A stretch of DNA of 64,000 nucleotides from Phytophthora colocasiae (Eukaryota; Oomycota; Peronosporomycetes; Peronosporales; Peronosporaceae): positions 2,232,001 through 2,296,000 of the forward strand of contig JAGKQI010000061.1 of the NCBI GenBank assembly GCA_018806915.1. The letters run 5' to 3'. Position numbers and translations under genes: made by a program. The notes beneath the pieces are model-generated. The model ran no database searches. It was not told the DNA's origin and was given only the letters and a program-made list of their open reading frames with translations. Every line of letters starts with the position of its first letter. Within the stretch, counting starts at the first letter, position 1. Below are positions 55,914 through 64,000 of the stretch, piece after piece.

Positions 55914-56155
55914 ATCATCATTCTGAATATATGAACTTTTGTATGTGGATTAGTGCATGATAATTTTGTCGCAGTGGTAAATTTACTAACTTGTATGGGA
56001 GCCCCATGAGCGCCAGCAATATCTCGCTCGTTAGCACAAGTACAGAGTCGGTTGCAGCAACAGGAAACTCATATCTAAATAGCATAGCGTAACACGAAAA
56101 ATTGACTGAGCTACAGATACAAACTGGGGTGCATGAAAACTTTTGTCGCAGAGTG
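55914..56155 (-). repeat. Right TIR of the Tc1/mariner element
   Basis: Reverse complement of 54627-54868 apart from a few substitutions (for example ACACGAAAAA against TTTTTCGAGT). Confidence 0.85.
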
Positions 56156-56157
56156 TA

Positions 56158-57766
56158 GAAGGAGGAAGACAAAAGGTTGCTAAATGGCAACTACGTACGG
56201 GCTACGTCCCCTGATCCTACGCCGCATCAGTTGCAGGCGGCATAGAATCCAGTGTCGGCAGGTTCAACCGCTCTGATGGCTCCAAGCACGTGTGGAAGTT
56301 TGACCTTGAGGACGTGGACGGTTTAGATGCTTGGGTTGTCGTCGTGCGACGATCCCATTTGCATTGTAGGGCTCTTCACTCAAGGACGAGCGGACGACCG
56401 CTTGACATGTACACTTTCACATCGGGCGCCAGTATCCTGGCATTCCCTATGATGAAAAAGATGCCGAGGATAACACTAGGGAATCCATGATATCGTCGGA
56501 GCTCGCCTTCTCGTTCGAGTCAGCGAGCTGGACCAGCTCACCACGCCAGCGCGGCCTCTTGGCCGGATTCACGCCAGCTGCGTCGAGTTCTGTGGCAGTA
56601 GTCGATAGGAGTCGTACCAAGCACCGCAAGAACATTGGCCAATCACAAACCTCCACCGCATCCCACAGCGATAGGATTGGCTGTAAAACAACAATTGTTG
56701 ATGTACACCACACTGATCAGGTGCAATCAAACCCCAACGTAAGTCAAGGCGAGGAAAGATTGCCATCATACACGGCAGCAGCTGATGTGGATGCATACAC
56801 TCTCGAGGACGCCATTGTCGTCTGGGAGGAAACTTTATGGACTGCAGCTAGGGCAGATGGTAGAGCCTGTAGTGAGGATACGGCAGACGGTTACCGATTT
56901 CCAGAACGAAACCATTGTCGACGAGTGATCTGAAATTGATGGAAATTATTCCTTGGCGTATGCATTCACTAAATGTAATGTACAGGTAGGTTCATAGCTG
57001 TACATGCTTACTAGCCTAGTGACTATATGTAGGATATTGCGGGTGTTTCGATGAAGAAGTACTGCAAACTGGTCTGAAACAAATGGCAGAGCCGCATCAG
57101 CCTGAAGATCAGGTCCTGGTACGAATAGAGACCAAGGAAGCTACGGAAAGGCAATAGCAAAAGCCGACAGAAATCTGGCCGGAAATAACGGTTCGGCGAC
57201 TCAATAATAGCTTTAAGGCGTTCGTTCACTTGGGGTAACCACCTCTTTAAGCAGCAGCAATGATCAACATCACACACGAATTTCAGACCGAACTCGAAGG
57301 CAAGGCAGTATGGCCCATACTATGTGGGGAGATAGTCTCCAAGTGAAGCCTTTTTGGCTGCTTGTGAGGTAACGAACTCGAGTAGAAGGTAGTGCATACT
57401 ATTGTGGCATCTAAGCTGCAACCTGGGAAGTGGGTGTAAAAGAGATCAGATCATGTATTTGTGCTAGAATTCCTAACTACAGTACCAGAAAAACTCAATG
57501 GGTGGTTGATCCGACGATTAACTAAGGAGGTGAGGTTAGTTGGGTAAACCAAATATCACTTAGGTACAGTAACCTGCCGTCGCTCAAGGCACTTTGACTG
57601 CCTTTGTCCGGCTAATGATGACATCAAAGCGGTTTGAGATCGCTGGCATATTTCGGTAGTTGAGTGATTGGAATAAGTCAAGCAGGATGAGTGACGACCG
57701 TCTCCTCCCGTCAATCAATGCCCTGAACAGCAGTTGAAGTTTTAGGAATGGACACCAAAATACTAA
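56158..57766. other. Degraded region upstream of the SET fragment
   Basis: Short coding-like stretches on the plus strand (RFNRSDGSKHVWKFDLEDVD near 56260-56320, then the open frame 56487-56933, DEEVLQTGLKQMAEPHQPED near 57050, and ILCGEIVSK near 57320) are separated by stops. The last resembles the Y-x-GEIVS motif early in SET domains. Together with the SET fragment at 57767 they suggest one decayed gene, but only the SET part is recognisable. Confidence 0.4.
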
Positions 57767-57961
57767 TCGAACCATGCGTGCGAACCCAACTGTGAGCTAC
57801 GAGAGGTTCGATACAAAACCCAAGCGCGTGTTGTCATTCTGACTCTACGTGCTATTGAAGCAAACGAAGAGATAACAGTGCTGTATGCAGGTCAGCTCTG
57901 GTTTAGCTGCAAGTGCCCAACCTGTATTGCTACGGTTAGAGTATATCAGAATGATGGTTAA
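57767..57961 (+). pseudogene. C-terminal part of a SET-domain protein
   Basis: SET domains methylate lysines, mostly on histones. A 64-codon frame with no start reads SNHACEPNCELREV, which corresponds to the NHSCxPN motif, then ARVVILTLRAIEANEEITV and LYAGQLWF, and ends with CKCPTC, a post-SET-like cysteine cluster, before TAA at 57959-57961. It is preceded in phase by a TAA at 57764-57766 and upstream SET motifs are scrambled, so the gene is dead unless an intron that I cannot see bridges the gap. Confidence 0.6.
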
Positions 57962-58059
57962 ACTTCAACTAGCGTATCTTTCGTAACGAATTTGGTAATG
58001 TGTGTTGAGTCAGCACTGCTGAATGGCATTTGAAGGTACCTTTGCAGTTGTTAACGTCG

Positions 58060-61000
58060 TTACAGACTCCATGTATCTCTGATCTCCCCTACCATCGAGC
58101 TAGCCATATTCGACTTATTTGCTGCAATGTACATCTGATGACTGGCCATTCGTAGAGTGGCAATATACATGTACTCCTCCGTTTCTTCCGGCAACATGGA
58201 GGTTAACTGCTGTTGTAAAGCAAACAGTCTCTCACCCAGAGCAGGTACAGATTTTGACGCTATCAATCCGAAAGGAAGTAGCTCACAGACCAAGTCCACG
58301 TTGGCACTATCAGACCCGGGGGTCTTCGCCAGGAACTGCTCATGCATCAGAGACGATTTCCACGACAAAACGCACGCCGTAACATGGAATAACGCGCGTA
58401 GCTTGATGATATCCGAGTGAACAGACGAGTCCAATAACGATATTCTCTGATAGAATCCATCCAGTACGTCCAGAAGTGACGAAGCAGTCTCGTCAGGTCT
58501 CAGATGTTGTGCAACAAGTGCTCCAGTCTTCGCAATAAGTGGCTGCAGGTATTCGGCGACTAGCGTAAGATCTGTCCATTCCTTGAAATCATGCCGTAAT
58601 AACCACTGGAATACTAGCGAAGCCTCACGTTTCGTGACAGTTAAGACATTTAACTTCGCCAGTTCGACGACAAAAACGCCACTTGTCCACCAACTCCACG
58701 TCGTATCGTTTGAAGATGACAGCAAGAAAATATCGCTGGGGTTTCGTTCTCCGAAGTTTACATACGCCAGAACACGAGACGCGAATTGTTCCACAAAGAC
58801 TGTGGCTTCCGGTCCAAAAGGAAGCTTCAACACAATCTCCCCAAGAATGAGCCTGTTCACCATTTCCAAAGAGCCATCAGGGATACGACGAGTAGATTTG
58901 GTTTCCACAATGTCGTGAAGCATTGCAGTCCAGTTGTCGAAGAGAAGGATACTACCAGCACTTGACGTGTCATGACGCCAAATATCCTTCAGAATAGTGA
59001 ACGTAGTGCTTAGTAAAGTCCGTAGCACATCCGTTGGTACGCGTGTTGCCGCCTGCGAGATCCACACGATCAATTTCGCTTGTAGGACTGGCCCAGCATT
59101 GCTAAACCATTTGCTAGAGAGCAATTCGCGAGCCAAAAGCTCGTCACAACTTCCTTGCGTACCAGCGAATTGAACACAAGCGACGGTGACGTCCACCGAG
59201 CAAAATCGCAGCATTACGCAGTGAATCAATGATTGATAGTTCAACAATGGCAGCACAGAGCCGATAGACGATAGGCTGCGTAACAGGGATACTGCAGTCT
59301 GTGGTTCCGGGACAGTTTCCGAGAGAGTTGAGTCCACAGTACTACCACTTGATGGGTTTGTCTGTCGTAGCCATTCCAGTGCTTTTATTAACAAACTTTT
59401 GGATGGGAGAGTGCGGAGTTCAACATCGAAAGATTGTTTCTTGTGCGAAACGTAAAAGCTGTCTGCTGCGCGAGCAATAGCGGCAAGTATTCCACGTGAT
59501 AGATCACACTGGTGCTGAGTCTGTGCTCGAGTCAGTTCTACCAGTTTTGCGATGGCATCAATATCAAGCAGAAGTTCCACATCTCCATTCAGATTCGCCA
59601 ACGCAAACGATCCAGAAATCCCGTAGCCCAAATGGAAGAAATTAACGATGCTAGACAACGCCAACAAGCGCACAGGACTATTGCCACCTTCCAACATTCT
59701 CTGAAGCTGTTCAACAGCCAGTCTCGTTTGGTTTTGAGTAGTGCTAGGGAACCCTCCAAAAGAATCAACACGACACAGAACATACGCCGCAGCTAGCATC
59801 AAGAAACCACTATCGAGACTGTCAGCTCCAGTCTCCGCAGCACGGTGAATGGAGGTAGTTACGAACTTTTCCAGGCACGAAGAAGGCTCGACGTTCATAT
59901 GTACACATTGTAGTAGCACCGGTCCCAGCGCAACGGCTGCGACAGCAGCAAAGTCATGTGCTTCCCACACACCGGCAAGAACTCGTCTCATCATCACTAG
60001 CCAGTCCAGCCTTTTAATGCTCGGGAAGCCACTCGCTAGTTGCGCTAGTCCCATCAGTGAAGCCCATCGCAGCAAAAGCCCACTAGATGACGATGTTTGC
60101 TCTGCAGCCCTCCAAACACTTTCAACACACGTATTGCCATTGGAAGAATTCGTCAAAGGAAACACCAGTTCCCCAAAGGATGAAAGAGGTTTGATTTGCT
60201 GTTTGTCGGGATACAGGAAACCACCAAGAACACGTTCAGCGATAGGTTTGACTTGTTGCTGTCTCCATTGGGTCACTTCAAACGTCTCCAGGTCTTCCGC
60301 ATTCGAGTAGAGAGCACCAACTTGGCTTAGTCCCAACAGAGCAAATGCAGGTAACAAATCATCCGTCGCGCTATCAATCAGACCCGTGAACATGTGCACG
60401 ATCTTCTCTAGTTGCGCACAGAACCTGCTATTGTTTTCACTTGCATCAACCTTTCGCTGACCAAAACCGAGTTGAAGTGCAGCTACAGCGCCAACTGAAG
60501 AAATACGAGCATCACTGTCCATGTTCGAGAACACACGAGTCTGTTCAATCGACAAAGCCAAGCGGCGAGACAATTCCTCGATCGTTTCTTCGTACTGGAG
60601 ATGAAGCTGGGGGTTTTGCCAATGTCTCGATTCGCACAATTGGCCAGCCAATGCACCAGCAGCTACAGCTCCCCCTATCTTGTTCGAGGTAGTACGCAAA
60701 AGAAAATTCAGCAAACCAGCGACACCATCTGAGAACACGCGGAAAGCAACGTCGGCATCATCCGTGCCTACAGGTACTTTCAGCTCTGCTAATTCTTCCA
60801 GTGAAGATTTATACGTTGCCATAATCCCCCTCCATCCTCCCATCAACGCTTGAGAGCGTAAAAAGATACTGCAACTGTCGTCGGAAGCACTTGATGCCCA
60901 AGGAAGCTCCATAGACTGAAGAACAGTCGTGACTGTTTCCACAAGTTCGTCGACATTCTGCGTCGCAAGTCGTACAAGCTTATCCTTTCGTTTGACGTTT

Positions 61001-63537
61001 TTAACATCAATCACTGCCTTTGGTTGGTAGGCCAACAGAAAACCACTAAAATCAGTCGTCGTTGGAAAGTCAGCTTGTGCCTCCGCTCTGGATGGCAGAA
61101 GTGCCTTCATCTCCTTCGTTGCTGCAGCTGAGATGACCATATCCGATCCCGTTTGCAGCCCTGATGCTGCAGAGGCCATTCGTTGCCCTCTCCCGACACC
61201 TGCAGTGATCCTCTTACTCTCAACTTCAATCACCGCTGCTACCAGATTCCCGATCTCGATGCGCACCTCCGAGTCGTGCTCGTTTTCAAGACGCTGCATT
61301 AAATCATCGAGTTGCTCCTCAACTTCCTCCTCCGTCATCTGCTCTTCATCGTCTTCCTCCTTCGCCGGCATGCACAGACCTAACATCTCCACTGGGAACT
61401 TGCACATTGCTGCATAAGCAGCTCTTCGTACATTCGAGTGGTCGCTGTCTGCAAACTCCCACGTCTGATTAAGCAGTTTTGTGGCGTTCTTCTCGTTTTC
61501 CGCACTTTCAGCACCTCCAAGCGCGTAAAAGCAGCATAGTCGTTCCTGGAAAAGGGGCTCATCGGCACATAATACCTTGTTCTTGCGTATCTTTTGAGCA
61601 ATAATCTTGAACGCGACGTAGAAGTCTAAGCAGTCCCCACGGCACAAGGAAGCAATCGCATCCATGGCCATCGAAACTACTGACACCAATTCGTCCTCGA
61701 GGAATCCTTGAATAGGTGAGATGAACTGCACCCCCACTTCCGGGTGCTTCTCGCACAAATCTTGAACAGTAGCAACTCGCACCACGCGATACTCTACCTC
61801 TTCTTCGGAAGATGTTGCTTCAAGCAACATAGTCTCCAGTCGTGGAAACACACGAGACTCCGTTCTCCACACTTCGTACATCAGCTTGAGCGCCATAGGT
61901 CGCATGTTAGTAGTGCTGTTCATGCTGTCAATCAGACGAAGCATGATCCGCATCGTATCAGTTGTAGTAGCTGCCAGCCGTGCCAAGGAGTACAGACACG
62001 AAGCCATCCATTCGCCAAATAGACGTGTTGGTGCAGCCTTGGAACTTGCAGGCTGCTGAGAAACGAGAAATAGAAGACTTGCCACCAAAGACTTCGTTAT
62101 GTCTGAGCCCCAGAACTTAGCGCTGCTGTCCACCTGACGTTCCAAGCATTTCGCAGCACAGCCACGAAGTGATGGCCGTTCGTCGGACAGTAATGCCGCC
62201 AAAAGTATCGCAAACCACGAGTTGGAGAAGCTGGTACCGTCAGAGTAGTCAGTATCCTTAGAGGAGAACAGAGACGACAACCACTGTTGGCATACTTCTT
62301 CATCGCCAATCATCCGGACAGCCGATCGTGCATGGGCTGCTGTCTCTGTAGCAGGGACATTCCTCTGCGTTTCATCTAAAAGATGAAAGTTGCATGCTGA
62401 CTTGATCCGAATCACCTTCTGAAGGAGTTTAGGCACCATGTTCCCATGCACTGATAGCAAAGACGCCAGCGGTAGCAAGAGAATCTCCACGTATACGCCC
62501 CGTTCACCATTCGAAACAACCGCGGTTCCAAACTCCAGCGTACTCTCCAGCACATTCAGCATCAACTGCTGCTCCAGCGGTGACTTGCACTTGTCCACCA
62601 AGAAGTAGGCCGCTGAAGCTAGAAACTCCGAGCTCCAAAGAGCTTCTGGTACACATTGAGCTAGTCGTCCCAGTGACTGTAATAGACGCACAGCACCCTC
62701 ATCTCCATCGATCAGAATCTGCGTCGACTCCAGCACAAAACGTGCCGTTCGCGATGCCAATTCCATTTGCTCGTTCGTTGGGTCTATAAAACTGCTCAGC
62801 ATATCAATCACCAGCGTCACATGACATACATAAGCGGATTGCGAAAATTGTGCCTGTGGAACAAGTTCCAATGCTTCCACCAGGACACGGACAGTCGTCG
62901 TCCGCAAGAACGCCGCGTCTTCACTAAATTGCCAATAGATAGAGCTCATTGCGTTAAGCACTGCAGCTTTGTGTCCTTCTGACTCTTGAGTATGTGCGAG
63001 CACAGCCTTGAAAACAGGAGATAAAACCTCAAGCACCTTCCGAGCAATGGTATAGTCCATTGAAGAGCTAAAGATGGGCCCATCTGCAGCTGCAATAGCC
63101 CCCAAGTAGCCCGACAGCACGCTCTTGTTGGCGTTGAAGATCTTCAGTAGCTTTTGACGCACAGTGGACACTTCCAGCGTCTTCATCTGATGAAAAATCT
63201 CCTGTAACAGTGCAAAACCCAGGAACTCGGCTTTACTACGTGGTTCAGTGCAGATGGCCGCTGCTAGTTGCAGTTTTTCATACAAAACATCACTTAATAG
63301 CCCTGCAGATTGTTGGTATTGTTGCAGTCCTATACACATGTATACACTGTCAGTGGTGAGATAGCATCCGCAATGTATCCCTAAAATTGACGCACCGAAG
63401 ACGAGGTTCTGTGCATCTGCCAGCGAAATAGTCGAGATGAGGCGGTCGACAGCCTGATCCACTGTGTTAAAGGCGGCGGGGGCGGTCGACGCCTGTCGTA
63501 GCGCCTGTAGCAGCGCAGCCGTCGACGTTCCTGCCAT
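58060..63537 (-). CDS. Focadhesin-like large HEAT-repeat protein
   Basis: Focadhesin is a conserved giant protein of helical repeats; the animal protein is linked to focal adhesions and to the SKI mRNA-decay complex. The ATG at 63537 starts MAGTSTAALLQALRQAS; the open frame extends upstream only through non-coding sequence. An intron of 66 bp (63395-63330; GTGCGT donor, TGTATAG acceptor) has a length divisible by three and no stop, so it is hidden in the open frame; removing it joins NLVF to GLQQYQQS. The product would be about 1803 residues, close to the 1801 of human focadhesin. Helical repeats cover the whole length, with an acidic coil (KEEDDEEQMTEEEVEEQLDD) near residue 750. Assignment is by length, architecture and overall sequence character. 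The stop is TAA at 58060-58062. Confidence 0.75.
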   Translation of the reverse strand: MAGTSTAALLQALRQASTAPAAFNTVDQAVDRLISTISLADAQNLVFGASILGIHCGCYLTTDSVYMCIGLQQYQQSAGLLSDVLYEKLQLAAAICTEPRSKAEFLGFALLQEIFHQMKTLEVSTVRQKLLKIFNANKSVLSGYLGAIAAADGPIFSSSMDYTIARKVLEVLSPVFKAVLAHTQESEGHKAAVLNAMSSIYWQFSEDAAFLRTTTVRVLVEALELVPQAQFSQSAYVCHVTLVIDMLSSFIDPTNEQMELASRTARFVLESTQILIDGDEGAVRLLQSLGRLAQCVPEALWSSEFLASAAYFLVDKCKSPLEQQLMLNVLESTLEFGTAVVSNGERGVYVEILLLPLASLLSVHGNMVPKLLQKVIRIKSACNFHLLDETQRNVPATETAAHARSAVRMIGDEEVCQQWLSSLFSSKDTDYSDGTSFSNSWFAILLAALLSDERPSLRGCAAKCLERQVDSSAKFWGSDITKSLVASLLFLVSQQPASSKAAPTRLFGEWMASCLYSLARLAATTTDTMRIMLRLIDSMNSTTNMRPMALKLMYEVWRTESRVFPRLETMLLEATSSEEEVEYRVVRVATVQDLCEKHPEVGVQFISPIQGFLEDELVSVVSMAMDAIASLCRGDCLDFYVAFKIIAQKIRKNKVLCADEPLFQERLCCFYALGGAESAENEKNATKLLNQTWEFADSDHSNVRRAAYAAMCKFPVEMLGLCMPAKEEDDEEQMTEEEVEEQLDDLMQRLENEHDSEVRIEIGNLVAAVIEVESKRITAGVGRGQRMASAASGLQTGSDMVISAAATKEMKALLPSRAEAQADFPTTTDFSGFLLAYQPKAVIDVKNVKRKDKLVRLATQNVDELVETVTTVLQSMELPWASSASDDSCSIFLRSQALMGGWRGIMATYKSSLEELAELKVPVGTDDADVAFRVFSDGVAGLLNFLLRTTSNKIGGAVAAGALAGQLCESRHWQNPQLHLQYEETIEELSRRLALSIEQTRVFSNMDSDARISSVGAVAALQLGFGQRKVDASENNSRFCAQLEKIVHMFTGLIDSATDDLLPAFALLGLSQVGALYSNAEDLETFEVTQWRQQQVKPIAERVLGGFLYPDKQQIKPLSSFGELVFPLTNSSNGNTCVESVWRAAEQTSSSSGLLLRWASLMGLAQLASGFPSIKRLDWLVMMRRVLAGVWEAHDFAAVAAVALGPVLLQCVHMNVEPSSCLEKFVTTSIHRAAETGADSLDSGFLMLAAAYVLCRVDSFGGFPSTTQNQTRLAVEQLQRMLEGGNSPVRLLALSSIVNFFHLGYGISGSFALANLNGDVELLLDIDAIAKLVELTRAQTQHQCDLSRGILAAIARAADSFYVSHKKQSFDVELRTLPSKSLLIKALEWLRQTNPSSGSTVDSTLSETVPEPQTAVSLLRSLSSIGSVLPLLNYQSLIHCVMLRFCSVDVTVACVQFAGTQGSCDELLARELLSSKWFSNAGPVLQAKLIVWISQAATRVPTDVLRTLLSTTFTILKDIWRHDTSSAGSILLFDNWTAMLHDIVETKSTRRIPDGSLEMVNRLILGEIVLKLPFGPEATVFVEQFASRVLAYVNFGERNPSDIFLLSSSNDTTWSWWTSGVFVVELAKLNVLTVTKREASLVFQWLLRHDFKEWTDLTLVAEYLQPLIAKTGALVAQHLRPDETASSLLDVLDGFYQRISLLDSSVHSDIIKLRALFHVTACVLSWKSSLMHEQFLAKTPGSDSANVDLVCELLPFGLIASKSVPALGERLFALQQQLTSMLPEETEEYMYIATLRMASHQMYIAANKSNMASSMVGEIRDTWSL

Positions 63538-63657
63538 CGGCCAAACCCTTATTATTCGTATGCTTATTAATAAGAAATCTACTACTACATGTACTATACA
63601 TGATATCAAAATTGATTTTTTTTATGAAAGTAAAACTGAAATGGAGATCAACGATAG

Positions 63658-63990
63658 CTATCGAAGCTGCCTTACTCTGGTTGAATGCAACTTGAGGGTC
63701 TTGCTGTTCGAGCCATGAGAAGAAAAACAGCTTGGTTGGCAGCCACGTTGTGATTGAAACCATGAGTCATGGTTACCACCGACAACTAGACCCCCCCCAA
63801 TCGGAAGGACATCTCGAGTTGCAGCTTGAAGTGCGTTAGCTTCAATCTGCCTACAGCAGCTGCTGATGAAGGCGTTCGGGTTCCCGTGCAGGTCTCCCCC
63901 ACAGGCTGGTTGGCACCACTTTACCTGGGCATCCATAGTGGCAGCCACGGCGGCAATAACGATAGCAGTGAAGCAGGTTTTAGTGTTCAT
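63658..63990 (-). CDS. Small secreted cysteine-rich protein
   Basis: The ATG is at 63990 (a GTG precedes it) and the frame is 110 codons. Residues 1-22 (MNTKTCFTAIVIAAVAATMD) look like a signal peptide. The mature part contains WCQPACGGD, SSCCRQIE and GCQPSCFSS, so the six Cys form two CQPxC-type pairs around a CC pair. No RXLR-type motif is visible. Small secreted Cys-rich proteins are common candidate effectors or surface proteins in oomycetes, but no function can be assigned. The last 20 residues are basic and lack Cys; a missed intron could change the C-terminus. Confidence 0.6.
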   Translation of the reverse strand: MNTKTCFTAIVIAAVAATMDAQVKWCQPACGGDLHGNPNAFISSCCRQIEANALQAATRDVLPIGGGLVVGGNHDSWFQSQRGCQPSCFSSHGSNSKTLKLHSTRVRQLR

Positions 63991-64000
63991 CACAGGTTCT

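Larger units (their letters stand above)
54627..56155 (-). mobile_element. Tc1/mariner element with about 240-bp TIRs
   Basis: CACTCTGCGACAAAAG at the left and its complement at the right are flanked by TA on both sides (54625-54626 and 56156-56157), the target of this superfamily. Inverted repeats extend about 240 bp (54627-54868 and 55914-56155) with few differences. Each arm contains an outer and an inner CTGCGACAAAA word about 180 bp apart, the IR/DR layout of Sleeping Beauty-like elements. The transposase between is broken. Confidence 0.9.

Noticed and set aside
49930..57959. The word CAGAATGATGG at 49930, 54861 and 57949 as a dispersed element end
   Set aside because: Similarity is limited to about a dozen bases and the flanks do not match; chance is adequate.

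Overview
The window reads as oomycete nuclear DNA, most likely Phytophthora or a close relative. The case rests on compact genes with 49-68 bp GT-AG introns, an oomycete-style mix of transposable elements (Mutator-like, hAT, Helitron, Tc1/mariner, tyrosine-recombinase retroelement, Fanzor), and a small secreted cysteine-rich protein. I cannot name the species from sequence alone.

Layout. (A) 1-2040 is the 5'-truncated first copy of an unrecognised protein gene; a second, apparently intact copy lies at 24506-26838, and an inverted 3' scrap of a third at 37356-37492. (B) 2397-23445 is a head-to-tail satellite array of 15 units, mostly about 1.395 kb and nearly identical, with a strongly diverged and a shortened unit at the left edge. 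(C) 27029-44073 is a transposon nest. Its core is a decayed Fanzor (eukaryotic TnpB relative) in three pieces: a 5' fragment (+), a long frameshifted copy (-), and a separate 3' fragment (+). The first two lie inside a roughly 0.95 kb inverted repeat that also carries the 3' end of the neighbouring gene. A Mutator-like element (29970-37043, with TIRs and an 8-bp target duplication) split one arm of that repeat and later received a DIRS-like tyrosine-recombinase retroelement. A second Mutator-like element (37838-44073) received an hAT element, which in turn received three non-autonomous Helitrons joined end to end (40323-42882).

(D) 44221-54453 is gene-dense and conserved: a NOP9-type ribosome-biogenesis protein and an ISWI chromatin remodeller transcribed divergently from one short shared promoter, then an armadillo/IQ/TPR protein, then a NIPA-type magnesium transporter. 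(E) 54627-56155 is a decayed Tc1/mariner element with inverted terminal repeats of about 240 bp that contain internal direct repeats. (F) 56158-58059 holds remnants of a SET-domain gene. (G) 58060-63537 encodes a focadhesin-like giant HEAT-repeat protein, followed by a small secreted cysteine-rich protein at 63658-63990.

The conserved genes form a gene-dense island beside a repeat-rich block, the two-speed organisation known from Phytophthora. Every transposase examined is broken, so most of the nest looks inactive, although the satellite array appears to have been homogenised recently.
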